Shown here piece after piece: positions 51,688 through 61,417 of a DNA stretch of 64,000 nt; position 1 is the stretch's first letter, and the number at the start of each line of letters is the position of its first letter. Source of the DNA: Hymenobacter nivis (GTDB taxonomy: Bacteria; Bacteroidota; Bacteroidia; Cytophagales; Hymenobacteraceae); assembly GCF_006439025.1 (NCBI RefSeq), contig NZ_RCYZ01000004.1:248001-312000 (forward strand), read 5' to 3'. The notes beneath the pieces are model-generated. The model ran no database searches. It had not been told where the DNA came from and was given only the letters and a program-made list of their open reading frames with translations. The position numbers were made by a program, and so were the translations under genes.

Positions 51688-52623
51688 CTAGCCGATGGGC
51701 ACGAGCCGCTTCTCCAGCTGCGGGCGCAGGTGCTCGTGCTTGGTGGGCAGCATGAGGTGGGTGCCGAGCTCGGCCAGGGGCTCGTCCACGGTGAAGCCGG
51801 GGTTATCGGTGGCGATTTCGAAGAGCACGCCGCCCGGCTCGCGGAAGTACACCGAGTGGAAGTAGTCGCGGTCAATCTGCGGGGTGGGCTGCAAGCCGCG
51901 GTCCAGCAATTTCTTGCGGATGTAGAGCTCGGCCGCGTCGTCCTTCACCCGGAAGGCGATGTGGTGCACCGAGCCGCCGGCCGTAACGCTGCGCGCTTCG
52001 CCGGGCACTTCCACCAGGTCGATGTAGGCGGCGTCCGGCACCGCGTCGGTCGCGTAGCGGCTGCGGTTCACGTGCTTTTCCAGCAGCGTGTAGCCGAATA
52101 CTTCGGTCAGGATTTCGGCCGTGGCCGCGGCGCTGGCCAGCGTGAGCGTGACGGTGTGGAAGCCGCGGGTGGCCACGTCGGCGCCCACTTCGGGCGTCGT
52201 CCAGGGCGTGCGCGCATCGGGCGTTTTCGACTCAATCAGCTCGAATTTCAAGCCGTCGGGGTCGAGGAACGTGAGGTACTTTTCGCCGAATTTTTCGCTG
52301 GGCTTGTTGTAGGTGATGCCGTTGGCGTCGAAGCGCTTCATCCAAAAATCGAAGCTGCCGGCGGGCACCGAATAGCCGATTTCGGTGGCTTGCCCGGTGC
52401 CGCGCCGCCCCGGCGTGACGTGCTCCCAGGGAAAGAACGTGAGAATGGTGCCCGCCGAGCCGGTTTCGTCGCCGAAGTAGAAATGGTAGGTGCCGGGGTC
52501 GTCGAAGTTGACGGTCTTCTTAAGGAAGCGCAGGCCCATTACCCGCTTGTAGAAGTCGTAGTTGCGCTGGGCGCCGCCGGCAATGGCCGTGACGTGGTGC
52601 AGGCCCAAAATGCGTGGTTCCAT
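51688..52623 (-). CDS. Ring-cleaving dioxygenase, VOC family (MhqO-like)
   Basis: A 311-residue protein with two vicinal-oxygen-chelate modules. Start ATG 52623 (MEPRILGLHHVTAIAGGAQ). The first module has LHHVTAI and GTYHFYFGDETGSAGTILTFFP, the second RGFHTVTLTL and SVHHIAFRVKDDA, with FREPGGVLFEIATD carrying the last metal ligand. This closely fits the MhqO/LinE-type ring-cleaving dioxygenases that act on hydroquinones. The gene for an alpha/beta hydrolase lies 59 bases upstream in the same orientation, the same pairing as in the mhq quinone-resistance operon of Bacillus. Confidence 0.9.
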   Translation of the reverse strand: MEPRILGLHHVTAIAGGAQRNYDFYKRVMGLRFLKKTVNFDDPGTYHFYFGDETGSAGTILTFFPWEHVTPGRRGTGQATEIGYSVPAGSFDFWMKRFDANGITYNKPSEKFGEKYLTFLDPDGLKFELIESKTPDARTPWTTPEVGADVATRGFHTVTLTLASAAATAEILTEVFGYTLLEKHVNRSRYATDAVPDAAYIDLVEVPGEARSVTAGGSVHHIAFRVKDDAAELYIRKKLLDRGLQPTPQIDRDYFHSVYFREPGGVLFEIATDNPGFTVDEPLAELGTHLMLPTKHEHLRPQLEKRLVPIG

Positions 52624-52682
52624 GGATAAGGAAGGGTTAAAGGGAAAGCTGGGTGACTTGAAAAGCGGTTGCGCCTCGGTGG

Positions 52683-53312
52683 CTAAGCCAGCGGCTGCGC
52701 GAAAACAAGCGCGTTGGCCAAGTCGATTTCGTTCTGCGAAATGGTGTGGCCCATATTGGGGTAAATCTTCTCCGTGACTTGGGCCCCCAGGCGGCCGAGC
52801 AGCGCCGTGGAGGCGCGCACCCGTTCCACGGGCACGTGGAAATCGGGGTCGCTGGTGCCAATGAAAACGGGCGTGCCCGCGAAGTCGCCGGCGTAGTTTT
52901 CCGCCCGCACCTGGTCGCCGATGAGGCCCCCGGTGAAGGCCACTACGCCGCCGTAGCGGGCCGCGTGCCGGGCCACGTACTCGAGGGTGAGGCAGGCGCC
53001 CTGCGAGAAGCCCAGGAAGTAGGTGTGCTCCGGCGCGATGTCCGCAGCCGCGGCGGCCGCCACGGCGCGGCCTACTGCGGCCAGCGCGTCCGATAGGCCG
53101 GGCTCGTTTTGGGCGGGCGGGGCCAGGAAGGAGTGGGGGTACCAAGTGCCCTGGGTGGCCTGGGGGGCCAGCAGCGCAAAGCCTGGCACGTGCAGGTGGG
53201 CGGCCAGCCCGAGAATGTCGGCGGCGCTGGCACCCCGGCCGTGCAGCAGGATGAGGGCCCTAGTGGCCGTGGCCAGGGGCGCGCCGGCGGTACGAAACGG
53301 TTCTTGGTGCAT
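52683..53312 (-). CDS. Alpha/beta hydrolase, phospholipase/carboxylesterase family (MhqD-like)
   Basis: A 209-residue serine hydrolase. Start ATG 53312 (MHQEPFRTAG). Oxyanion region LILLHGRGASAAD, nucleophile Ser103 in GFSQGACL, acid in GTSDPDFHVP (about 161-165) and His in NMGHTISQNE (about 188). It fits the YpfH/MhqD group. With the dioxygenase after it, it probably forms a small unit for breakdown of quinones or aromatic electrophiles. Lacks a signal peptide, so it is cytoplasmic. Confidence 0.88.
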   Translation of the reverse strand: MHQEPFRTAGAPLATATRALILLHGRGASAADILGLAAHLHVPGFALLAPQATQGTWYPHSFLAPPAQNEPGLSDALAAVGRAVAAAAAADIAPEHTYFLGFSQGACLTLEYVARHAARYGGVVAFTGGLIGDQVRAENYAGDFAGTPVFIGTSDPDFHVPVERVRASTALLGRLGAQVTEKIYPNMGHTISQNEIDLANALVFAQPLA

Positions 53313-53465
53313 GAAAGGGAATGTTTTAAGCGGGGGCAAACCGGGCGCGGTGCCAGGGCCCCCGGCAGTGATTGCCGCGGCAAAGTACGCGCCGGCCGCG
53401 GCGCGGCGCCCGGGCCGGAGCCAGCAAGCGCAGGTATAAATCCTGCATTTTGGGGCCCCGGGCCG

Positions 53466-54860
53466 CTAGTGGTCGGTTGGCGTGGGCAACGGTTTCAGTT
53501 CGCCAAATACCGTGGGAATCAGCTCGGCCACGGTGGGGTGGATGAAGACGTTGCGGCGCATGAAGGCGGCCGTTTGCCGGGCGTACATGGCCGTGACGAT
53601 GCAGTGGATGGCCTCGTCGCCGCCCACGCCCACAATGCTGGCGCCCAGAATCTGGTCGGTTTCGGCGTGCACCAGCACCTTGATAAAGCCCTGAGTTTCG
53701 CCCTTTTCCACGGCCCGGCCCACCTTGGTCATGGGGCGCTTGCCCACCAGGGCAGGCGTGCCGGCGGCGCGCACCTCGTCCTCGGTAAGGCCCACCTTGG
53801 CGAAGGGCGGGTCCACGTAGATGGCCGACGCGGGCAGCCGGTCGCTCACGCGGCGTTGGTCGTGATCGAGCAGGTTGGCGGCCACAATTTCGAAGTCGTT
53901 GTAGGCCGTGTGCGTGAAGGCGCCGCGGCCGTTGCAGTCGCCCAGGGCCCAAATGCCGGGCACGGCCGTTTGCAGCTGCTCGTCCACCGGAATGAAGCCG
54001 TGCTTGTCGGCGCGCAGGCCGGCGTTTTCCAGGCCCAGGTCGTCGGTGTTGGGCTGGCGGCCCATGGCCAGCAGCAGGTGCGAGCCGCGGGCCGGCGAGG
54101 CGTCCTTTTCGCAGCTCACCTGCACCACGGGCCGCCCGTCTTCTTGGCTCATGCTGATGCACTCGGCCCCGAGGCGCAGCGTAATGCCTTCACTGGTAAG
54201 AAGATCGTGCACGGCGGCGGCCACATCGGCGTCGTCGTGCGGGAGCAGGCGCGGGCTGCGCTCCACGATGGTGACCTGCGCGCCCAGCCGCCGGAACAGC
54301 TGCCCAAACTCCAGCCCCACGGCCCCCGCGCCCACAATGACGAGGTGCGCGGGCAGCTCGCGCAGCGCCAGAATCGTGCTGCTGGTGAAGTGCGGCACCC
54401 GGTCGATGCCGGGCAGTGCCGGGCGGGCAGGGCGGCCCCCCACGTTCAGGAAAATGCGCGGGGCCGCCAGTACGTCGTCGCCCACCTGCATGGTGGTGGC
54501 CGACAAAAACCGCGCGGTGCCCCGGAACACCATGCAGCCCGCCATATGCGTCAGCCAGGTTTCGAGGCCGTCGCGCGAGGCCGCCACAATCGTGTCTTTG
54601 CGGTCCTGCACCGGGGCCAGGTCCACGGCAAAGTCGGCGGTGGGCGGCAGGCCGTAGTGGTCGGCCTGGCGCCGGGTGTGCGCCGCCTTGGCGCTGGCAA
54701 TGAGGGCCTTGGTGGGTGTGCAGCCGGTGTTCACGCAGGTGCCCCCAAAGGCCTGGCGCTCAACCAGCGCCACCGTCCAGCCCGCGGCCGTGAGCCGGCC
54801 GGCCAGCGACGGGCCCGCCTGCCCGGCCCCGATAATCAACGCGTCAAAGGAATGGTTCAT
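53466..54860 (-). CDS. FAD-dependent pyridine nucleotide-disulfide oxidoreductase (mercuric-reductase-like)
   Basis: A 464-residue flavoprotein of the class I disulfide reductase family. Start ATG 54860 (MNHSFDALIIGAGQAGPSLA). The FAD motif GAGQAGPSLAGRL is followed by the redox-active pair Cys42-VNTG-Cys47, the NAD(P) motif VGAGAVGLEFGQLFRR, the second FAD motif GIWALGDCNGRGAFTHTAYND, and the C-terminal HPTVAELIP that supplies the catalytic His. It has no N-terminal metal-binding domain and no second cysteine pair, so a true mercuric reductase is unlikely. It may reduce a thiol such as bacillithiol disulfide or act on quinones. Confidence 0.85.
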   Translation of the reverse strand: MNHSFDALIIGAGQAGPSLAGRLTAAGWTVALVERQAFGGTCVNTGCTPTKALIASAKAAHTRRQADHYGLPPTADFAVDLAPVQDRKDTIVAASRDGLETWLTHMAGCMVFRGTARFLSATTMQVGDDVLAAPRIFLNVGGRPARPALPGIDRVPHFTSSTILALRELPAHLVIVGAGAVGLEFGQLFRRLGAQVTIVERSPRLLPHDDADVAAAVHDLLTSEGITLRLGAECISMSQEDGRPVVQVSCEKDASPARGSHLLLAMGRQPNTDDLGLENAGLRADKHGFIPVDEQLQTAVPGIWALGDCNGRGAFTHTAYNDFEIVAANLLDHDQRRVSDRLPASAIYVDPPFAKVGLTEDEVRAAGTPALVGKRPMTKVGRAVEKGETQGFIKVLVHAETDQILGASIVGVGGDEAIHCIVTAMYARQTAAFMRRNVFIHPTVAELIPTVFGELKPLPTPTDH

Positions 54861-54970
54861 GGGCCTGGGCCTTGCGTAAAGACTGACAACAAACGGCCCG
54901 CGGTTCTGCGCCAGCCCGCCCGCAAGGTAAAGAATTGTGCGCCGGGGCCCCCGCCGCGCCGGTGCGCACA

Positions 54971-55005
54971 AAAAAGCCCACCCGGTGCGCGACCGGGTGG
55001 GCTTT
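54971..55005 (-). terminator. Terminator of the isocitrate dehydrogenase gene
   Basis: AAAGCCCACCCGGT (54973-54986) pairs with ACCGGGTGGGCTTT (54992-55005), 18 bases after the icd stop; reading leftward an additional T run follows (54975-54970). Confidence 0.92.
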
Positions 55006-55022
55006 CCAACGACTTAGGTGGG

Positions 55023-56255
55023 CTATTTGCCCAGCTTAATTTTCAGGTTCTCGTCCAGTGCCTCCAAAAACTCCTCGGTGTAGAGGTAGTCCTTGCCGTG
55101 CTGCACCTTGTTGCCGTGGATGCACACGGCCAGGTCCTTGGTCATTTTGCCGCTTTCCACGGTTTCCACGCACACGGCCTCCAGGGCCTTGCAGAAGTCG
55201 ATAAGCTCCTGGTTGCCGTCGAGGATGCCGCGGAACTCCAAGCCGCGCGTCCAGGCGAAGATGCTGGCGATGGGGTTCGTGGAGGTGGGCTTGCCGTTCT
55301 GGTGGTCGCGGTAGTGGCGCGTCACGGTGCCGTGGGCGGCCTCGGCCTCCATCGTTTTGCCGTCGGGCGTCACCAGCACGGAGGTCATCAGGCCGAGCGA
55401 GCCGAAGCCCTGGGCCACGGTGTCGCTCTGCACGTCGCCGTCGTAGTTTTTGCAGGCCCACACAAAGTTGCCGTGCCACTTCAGGGCCGAGGCCACCATG
55501 TCGTCGATCAGCCGGTGCTCGTAGGTGATGCCCGCGGCCTTAAACTTCTCGGTGTAGTCCTGCTCGTAAATCTCCTGGAAGATGTCCTTGAAGCGGCCGT
55601 CGTACTTCTTAAGGATGGTGTTTTTGGTGCTCAGGTACAGCGGCCAGCCCTTCATCAGGGCCTGGTTGAAGCAGGCGTGGGCAAAGCCGCGGATGCTCTC
55701 GTCGGTGTTGTACATGGCCAGGGCCACGCCGTCGCTCTTGAAGTTGAACACTTCGAACGACTGCGCCTCGCCGCCGTCTTCGGGCTCGAAGGTGATGGTG
55801 AGCTTGCCCTTGCCCTTAGTCAGGAAATCGGTGGCGCGGTACTGGTCGCCGAAGGCGTGGCGGCCGATGCAGATGGGGGCCGTCCAGTTGGGCACCAGTC
55901 GCGGCACGTTGCCCATCACGATGGGCTCGCGGAACACGGTGCCGTCCAATATGTTGCGGATGGTGCCGTTCGGCGACTTCCACATCTGCTTGAGGTTGAA
56001 CTCCTTCACCCGGTCCTCGTCGGGCGTGATGGTGGCGCACTTGATGCCCACGCCGTACTGCTTGATGGCGTTGGCCGAGTCGATGGTCACCTGGTCGTTG
56101 GTCTCGTCGCGGTACTCAATGCCCAGGTCGTAGTACTTGATGTCGAGGTCCAGGTACGGGGTGATGAGCTTGTCCTTGATGAATTTCCAGATGATGCGCG
56201 TCATCTCGTCGCCGTCGAGTTCGACGACGGGGTTGGCTACTTTGATTTTGGTCAT
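55023..56255 (-). CDS. icd: Isocitrate dehydrogenase (NADP), dimeric eukaryote-like type
   Basis: A 410-residue enzyme oxidising isocitrate to 2-oxoglutarate. Start ATG 56255 ([23 protein letters not shown]), typical of the IDH1/IDH2-like class rather than the E. coli or monomeric forms. Substrate residues are in [20 protein letters not shown]; metal and cofactor sites in [22 protein letters not shown] and [36 protein letters not shown]. Full length. It is single, with a terminator after it. Confidence 0.95.
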   Translation of the reverse strand: MTKIKVANPVVELDGDEMTRIIWKFIKDKLITPYLDLDIKYYDLGIEYRDETNDQVTIDSANAIKQYGVGIKCATITPDEDRVKEFNLKQMWKSPNGTIRNILDGTVFREPIVMGNVPRLVPNWTAPICIGRHAFGDQYRATDFLTKGKGKLTITFEPEDGGEAQSFEVFNFKSDGVALAMYNTDESIRGFAHACFNQALMKGWPLYLSTKNTILKKYDGRFKDIFQEIYEQDYTEKFKAAGITYEHRLIDDMVASALKWHGNFVWACKNYDGDVQSDTVAQGFGSLGLMTSVLVTPDGKTMEAEAAHGTVTRHYRDHQNGKPTSTNPIASIFAWTRGLEFRGILDGNQELIDFCKALEAVCVETVESGKMTKDLAVCIHGNKVQHGKDYLYTEEFLEALDENLKIKLGK

Positions 56256-56340
56256 TGCCTTGGAAGTAGGGCGGGTAAGGGTGGGAGATAAGGCCCCCAG
56301 CGGGGCGGGGTGGGGCGGCGCCGAGCGGCGTACCCCGCGC

Positions 56341-56370
56341 CAATATTAAGCAAGGTTTGGCACCTGCCAA
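56341..56370 (-). promoter_or_regulatory. Candidate promoter of icd
   Basis: Reading leftward: TTG at 56370-56368, a 19-base spacer and TAATATTG at 56348-56341 (7 of 8 to TAnnTTTG). Start near 56334, with a leader of about 78 bases. Confidence 0.45.
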
Positions 56371-56525
56371 GCCCCCGGGGCCCCGGGCCGGCCCCGCGGG
56401 CGGGGGCCCCGCGCCGCGCCCGCGCCCGCGCCCCGGCGCCCCGGGCCCGCACCGCCGAACGGCCTCAGCGCGTGGATAATGCCGCTCCGCGCGAGCACAA
56501 AGCGGCGATTATTTTATATGCAACC
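56371..56525. other. Intergenic region between icd and the TonB receptor
   Basis: The part 56371-56460 is almost only G and C (gggccccgggccggccccgcgggcgggggccccgcg), and 56480-56525 turns AT-rich before the receptor promoter. No gene or RNA was recognised. Confidence 0.4.
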
Positions 56526-56557
56526 TTGTTTCATTTAAAAATCGCCGCCTACATTTG
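56526..56557 (+). promoter_or_regulatory. Promoter of the TonB receptor-ABC operon
   Basis: TTG at 56526-56528, a 21-base spacer and an exact TACATTTG box at 56550-56557. Transcription would start near 56564. No iron-box palindrome was recognised around it. Confidence 0.8.
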
Positions 56558-56756
56558 TTCTTCATTTAGGAGCTGCCTTTAATGTTGATTCGGGTTCAAT
56601 TAAACCCTAATGCAGCTAATTCAAGCACTTGGGGCCTCGGCGTTGGTTGCGCTGCGACGTTGCATTAGTAGGAACCGGCGAGACTGCCAATTTTCTCATT
56701 TTTCACCGGCTTGCCCGGGGCCCGTGCGCGGGCCGGGCGGGCCACGCTGGCGCAGT

Positions 56757-59228
56757 ATGGTACGAGCAGGGTTACTCTTTTTGGTGTGTTGCTGGGGGCC
56801 CCTGGGGGCCTGGGCGCAGGGGCCGGGCCGCGTGGCGGGCCGCATCACCGGGCCCGCGGGCCAGGCCCTGGAGGGCATTTCGGTGGTGGAGCAGTCGGGC
56901 CGGTTTGCCGCCTTGAGCGGGCCCGACGGGCGCTTCGCCCTCGACCAGCTGCCGCTGGGGCCCTACACGCTCATCACGCGCGGCCTGGGGCAGCAGGAGG
57001 CGCGCCGTGCGGTGCTGCTCAGCGCCGAGGCGCCCACCGCCACCGCCGATTTTGTGCTCGCGCCCAGCACCCACGCCATGCAGGAAGTGGAGGTGCTGGG
57101 CCGCAAGGAAACCACCTACAAGAGCGACTACAGCCTGGTGGGCACCCGCACGGCCACCGACCTTATTGATGTGCCGCAGTCCATTTCCACCGTCACGAAG
57201 GAGCTGATGGCCGACCGCCAGGCCTACCGCCTCACCGACGTGGTGAAGAACGTGGCCGGCGTGACGCAGTACTCGCACTACGACGACTTCACGATCCGCG
57301 GCTTCCGCAACGGCTACGAGAGCGGCTTCCGGCTCATCAACGGCCTGCGCTCGGGCTTCAGCTACGGCAACGCCTTCACCCAGGCTCCGCTCACGGTGAA
57401 CCTCGAGCGCGTGGAGGTGCTCAAGGGCCCCGGCGCGGCGCTGTTCGGCGACATCAACCCCGGCGGCACCGTCAACATGGTGACCAAGAAGCCGCTCGCC
57501 GAGGCCCGCCAGGCGCTGGCGTTTTCCACTGGCACCTTCAACACCAGCCGCGCCACGGCCGACTTCACGGGGCCCCTGGGCGGGCAGAAAAACCTGCTCT
57601 ACCGCGTGAATGCGGGCTACGAAAAGACCAACACCTTCCGCGACGTGAACGACACCCGGTCGCTGATGCTGGCCCCGACGGTGACGTTTCTGGTGACCGA
57701 CAAGACCACGCTCAACGCCGAGCTGGTGTACGCCCACAGCGACGGCTACCTCGACCGCGGCCTGCCCATCAAGAGCAACGACTTGTACGGGGCCCCGCGC
57801 GCGTTCACCCTCAGCCAGCCGAGCGACTACTTCCGCACCAGCACCTACTACCTGAACGCCTCGCTGAACCACCGCTTCACCAACTGGCTCTCCTTCAACG
57901 CGTCGTACCTGGACTTCACGTACAACGAAGACCTGAGCGAGCACCGCACCCTGAACAGCTACGACAACTCGGACCCCGCCAAGCCGGCCAACTCCGTGAT
58001 GAACCTGCGCTACTTCGACCGCCGGGCCGAGGAGTACACCAAAAACCTGTCGGCCTACTTTGTGCTGAGCCGACCCACGGGCCCCGTGCAGCACAAAGTG
58101 GTGGCCGGGGCCGATTACATCCGCTTCAACACCGACCGCGAAAGTGCCATGTTCGAGGCCCGGCAGCAGCTGGTGACCACCGTGGCCGGCGGCGCGGTGA
58201 GCCAGCGCGTGGTGCCGCTGCAGTTCGATTTGAACAAGCCGAGCTACGAAATCCGCGACCCCAACACGTACGTGCGCCGGCCCACGCCGCAGTTTTTCAC
58301 CGATTACATCAACTCGATTTACCACACCACGGGCCTGTACGTGCAGGACCAGCTGGCCCTGACGCCGCGCCTGGGCCTGCTGCTGGGGGCCCGCTACGAG
58401 CTCTTTGCCGACGAGCGCGACTACGGCGACGGCCTGGCCAACGTGCCCCAAACTAAGTTTTTGCCCCGCGCCGGCCTCACCTACGCCCTGCGCCCGCACC
58501 TGAACTACTTCGCCAGCTACAGCGCCGGCTTCCGGCCGCTCAAGCCCGAGTACGTCCGGTTTCCGGCGCGCTACGGGCGCAGCGAGGCCTTTAGCCCCGA
58601 AACCAGCTACCAGCTCGAAACCGGGCTCAAGGGCGAATTTTTTGACCGGGCATTGTTTGCCACCGTGGCCGTGTACCAGATCGTGAAGCGCAACCAGCTG
58701 GTGAACACCGGGTCGCTCACCGCCGACGGGGCCCCCGTGTACCGCCAAAACGGCCAGGCCCGCGCCCGCGGCGCCGAGCTGGAGCTGACCGGCAACCTGC
58801 TGCCCAACCTGAGCCTGAACGCCAACTACGCCTTCACCCACACCCGGGTGCTGGAGGCCGACCTGGCCGCCGAAAACGGCCAGCCGCTGGCCAACGCGCC
58901 CCGGCACGCGGCCGGCTTCTGGGCCAAGTACACCTTCCTCACGCCCGGCCTGCGCGGCCTGGGCCTGGCCGTGGGCGGCAACTGCGTGGGCCGCCGCCGC
59001 TTCGAAAACCCGTCGGCGCCGCTGGATGGGGGCCCCGCCGCCTGGGCCTACTGGCCGGGCTACGCCGTGGCCGACGTGGCCGTGTTCTACACCGTCAACC
59101 GCTTCAACCTGCACGTCAACCTCAACAACGTGTTCGACAAGTACTACTTCGTGGGCGGCTACGACTACTTCCGCGCCAGCCCCGGGGCCCCGCGCAACTT
59201 CCTGGCCACGCTGGGCTACGCGCTTTGA
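56757..59228 (+). CDS. TonB-dependent siderophore-type receptor
   Basis: An 823-residue outer-membrane receptor. The start ATG 56757 gives a signal peptide (MVRAGLLFLVCCWGPLGAWAQ); an in-frame ATG at 56610 nearer the promoter would add 49 non-signal residues. Residues 22-105 are a carboxypeptidase-regulatory-like domain (GRVAGRITGPAGQALEGISV). The plug at about 125-245 has DLIDVPQSISTVTKELMADR and the TIRGF motif, and ERVEVLKGPGAALFGDINPGGTVNMVTKKP, both typical of TonB-siderophor receptors. The barrel ends GAPRNFLATLGYAL. An ABC ATPase and two permeases follow in the same orientation. Confidence 0.92.
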   Translation: MVRAGLLFLVCCWGPLGAWAQGPGRVAGRITGPAGQALEGISVVEQSGRFAALSGPDGRFALDQLPLGPYTLITRGLGQQEARRAVLLSAEAPTATADFVLAPSTHAMQEVEVLGRKETTYKSDYSLVGTRTATDLIDVPQSISTVTKELMADRQAYRLTDVVKNVAGVTQYSHYDDFTIRGFRNGYESGFRLINGLRSGFSYGNAFTQAPLTVNLERVEVLKGPGAALFGDINPGGTVNMVTKKPLAEARQALAFSTGTFNTSRATADFTGPLGGQKNLLYRVNAGYEKTNTFRDVNDTRSLMLAPTVTFLVTDKTTLNAELVYAHSDGYLDRGLPIKSNDLYGAPRAFTLSQPSDYFRTSTYYLNASLNHRFTNWLSFNASYLDFTYNEDLSEHRTLNSYDNSDPAKPANSVMNLRYFDRRAEEYTKNLSAYFVLSRPTGPVQHKVVAGADYIRFNTDRESAMFEARQQLVTTVAGGAVSQRVVPLQFDLNKPSYEIRDPNTYVRRPTPQFFTDYINSIYHTTGLYVQDQLALTPRLGLLLGARYELFADERDYGDGLANVPQTKFLPRAGLTYALRPHLNYFASYSAGFRPLKPEYVRFPARYGRSEAFSPETSYQLETGLKGEFFDRALFATVAVYQIVKRNQLVNTGSLTADGAPVYRQNGQARARGAELELTGNLLPNLSLNANYAFTHTRVLEADLAAENGQPLANAPRHAAGFWAKYTFLTPGLRGLGLAVGGNCVGRRRFENPSAPLDGGPAAWAYWPGYAVADVAVFYTVNRFNLHVNLNNVFDKYYFVGGYDYFRASPGAPRNFLATLGYAL

Positions 59229-59267
59229 GTGCCCCGGGCTTTCATCATTGCTAAAATCACTACTCGC

Positions 59268-59978
59268 ATGTCTTACATCTTAGAAGCTAAGGATCTGCGC
59301 AAGGAATACCCCGGCAAGCTGGCCCTGCGCGGGCTCAACCTACAGCTGGCGGCCGGCGAGGTGTTTTGCCTGCTGGGCCAGAACGGGGCGGGCAAGTCCA
59401 CCACCATCAACCTCTTCCTGGGCTTCATTGCGCCCACGGCGGGCGCGGCCTACATCGGCGGGCTGGAGGTAGCCGCCAACGCGCTCAAAACCAAGCAGTA
59501 CTTGGCCTACATTCCGGAGAACGTGCTGCTCTACCCGCACCTGACGGGGCTCGAAAACCTGGCCTTGTTCAGCAGCCTGGCCGGCTTCCGCTACCGCGAA
59601 AGCGAGCTGCGCGCCTACCTGGCCCAGGCCGGCCTGCCGGCCGAGGCCGTGGCACGCCGCGTGGGCAGCTACTCGAAGGGCATGCGCCAGAAGGTGGGCA
59701 TCGCCATTGCCGTGGCCAAGCACGCGCAGGTGCTGCTGCTCGACGAGCCCACCTCGGGCCTCGACCCCAAGGCGGCCAACGAGTTTTCGGCGCTGCTGCG
59801 CCAGCTCAGCGGGCAGGGCACGGCGGTGTTCATGGCCACGCACGACATTTTTCGGGCCAAGGAAGTGGGCACCCGCGTGGGCATCATGCGGGCCGGAGCG
59901 CTGGTGGACGTGCGCCCCACCGCCGCCCTGAACGCCCAGGAGCTCGAGCAGCTCTACCTCACCCACATGCACGACTAA
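59268..59978 (+). CDS. ABC transporter ATP-binding protein
   Basis: A 236-residue ATPase. Start ATG 59268 (MSYILEAKDLRKEYPGKLALRG), 39 bases after the receptor stop. Walker A is GQNGAGKST, the signature is SYSKGMRQKVGIA, Walker B is VLLLDEPTSGLD, and the switch His is in MATHD. The sequence resembles the NatA/CcmA-like ATPases that serve ABC-2 exporters. It is followed 3 bases after its stop by a DUF3526 permease. Confidence 0.93.
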   Translation: MSYILEAKDLRKEYPGKLALRGLNLQLAAGEVFCLLGQNGAGKSTTINLFLGFIAPTAGAAYIGGLEVAANALKTKQYLAYIPENVLLYPHLTGLENLALFSSLAGFRYRESELRAYLAQAGLPAEAVARRVGSYSKGMRQKVGIAIAVAKHAQVLLLDEPTSGLDPKAANEFSALLRQLSGQGTAVFMATHDIFRAKEVGTRVGIMRAGALVDVRPTAALNAQELEQLYLTHMHD

Positions 59979-59981
59979 CCG

Positions 59982-61400
59982 ATGGTGACGAGCATTGCCC
60001 AGAAGGAATTTGTGAGCATCCGGCGCGACCGGCGCTTCGTGGTGCTGGGGGCCCTGGTGCTGGCCCTGCTGCTGGCCGCCACGCTGGTGGGCCGCCGCGC
60101 CGCCGCCGCCGCGCAGCAGGCGCGCGCCGCCGCCCAGCACATGGTGAACGAGCAGTTTCGGCACCAGCCGGGCCGGCACCCGCACCGGGTGGCGCACTAC
60201 GGCTCGTTTGCCTTCCGGCCGGTGGCGGGCCTGGGCTTCCTCGACGCGGGCCTGAACGCCTACACCGGCACGGCCGTGTACCTGGAGGCCCACCAGCAAA
60301 ACAGCGTCAACTTCAGCCCCGCCCAGCAGGCGGGCGCGCTGCTGCGGTTCGGCGAGCTCACGGTGGCCTTCGTGCTGCAAACGCTGGTGCCGCTGCTGCT
60401 CATATTCCTGTGCTTCGGGGCCTTCACCGAGGAGCGCGAAGCCGGCACCCTGCCGCTGCTGCTGAGCCAGGGCGTGACGATGCGCCAGCTGGCCTGGGGC
60501 AAAATTGTGGGCTACGGCCGGGCCGCGGCCCTGGTGGTGGGGCCCGCGCTGGCGCTGGCGGCCTGGCTGCTGGCCGCGGGGGCGGGCGCCGGCGCGGGGC
60601 CCCTGGCGTTGGCCGGGCGGCTGGCGATGTTTGCCCTGAGCTACGCGGTGTACTTCTTCGTCGTCATCGCGGGGGCGGTGCTGGTGTCGGCCGGGCAGCG
60701 GCACTCGCGCACGGCGTTGGTGCTGCTGCTGGGCGCCTGGATGGTGGGCTGCCTCGTGCTGCCCAAGGCCACGGCCAACCTGGGGGCCGCCCTGCACCCG
60801 GGCCCCACCAAGGCCCAGCTCGACGCCGCCGTGCACGAGCAGGCCCAGCACGGCCTCAACGGCCACGACCCGCAGGACCGGCGCGCCGCCGCCCTCAAAG
60901 ATTCGCTGCTGCGGCGCTACGGCGTGGCCACCGAAAAGGAGCTGCCCGTGAGCGTGGCCGGCCTGACGATGGCCGCGGGCGAGGCCTACAGCAGCCGGGT
61001 GTACCAGCGGCACTTTGCGGCCCTCACCCGCACCTACGAGCGCCAGAACGCCCTTTCGGCCTGGGCCGGCCTGCTGAATCCGTACCAGGCCATCCGGCCC
61101 CTGTCGATGGGCCTGGCGGGGTCCGACTTTGCCCACTACGTGCACTTCCAGCAGGCCGCCGAGGCCTACCGCTACCAGCTCGTGCAACGCCTCAACGCCC
61201 TGCAGGCCGGCATGGGCTACGGCGACAAGGAGCGCCGGCTCGGCGCGGCCACCTGGCGGGCCATTCCGCCCTTTGCCTACCAAGCGCCGGGGCTGGGGTG
61301 GGCCCTGGGCCACTTGCTGGGGCCGGCGCTGGCGCTGCTGCTGTGGGCCGGGGCCCTGGGCTGGCTGGGCCTGCGCCGGCTCGATAAGATGAAAATGTAA
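59982..61400 (+). CDS. ABC-2 type permease with DUF3526 domain (first copy)
   Basis: A 472-residue membrane protein. ATG 59982 lies 3 bases after the ATPase stop. The N-terminus has an ABC-2 coupling segment and helix (EFVSIRRDRRFVVLGALVLALLLAATLVG), then a soluble periplasmic part (about 50-115) and a helix block (FVLQTLVPLLLIFLCFGAFTEEREAGTLPLLLSQGV), then the long DUF3526 periplasmic region (about 265-425) with QNALSAWAGLLNPYQAIRPLSMGLAGSD, and one last helix. It would form the membrane channel with the next protein. Confidence 0.85.
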   Translation: MVTSIAQKEFVSIRRDRRFVVLGALVLALLLAATLVGRRAAAAAQQARAAAQHMVNEQFRHQPGRHPHRVAHYGSFAFRPVAGLGFLDAGLNAYTGTAVYLEAHQQNSVNFSPAQQAGALLRFGELTVAFVLQTLVPLLLIFLCFGAFTEEREAGTLPLLLSQGVTMRQLAWGKIVGYGRAAALVVGPALALAAWLLAAGAGAGAGPLALAGRLAMFALSYAVYFFVVIAGAVLVSAGQRHSRTALVLLLGAWMVGCLVLPKATANLGAALHPGPTKAQLDAAVHEQAQHGLNGHDPQDRRAAALKDSLLRRYGVATEKELPVSVAGLTMAAGEAYSSRVYQRHFAALTRTYERQNALSAWAGLLNPYQAIRPLSMGLAGSDFAHYVHFQQAAEAYRYQLVQRLNALQAGMGYGDKERRLGAATWRAIPPFAYQAPGLGWALGHLLGPALALLLWAGALGWLGLRRLDKMKM

Positions 61401-61417
61401 GGTTTAGCGCATTGGCC

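Noticed and set aside
53466..54860. Mercuric reductase (merA)
   Set aside because: The class I redox pair is present, but the N-terminal metal domain and C-terminal cysteine pair needed for mercury are not, and no mer regulator or transporter is near.
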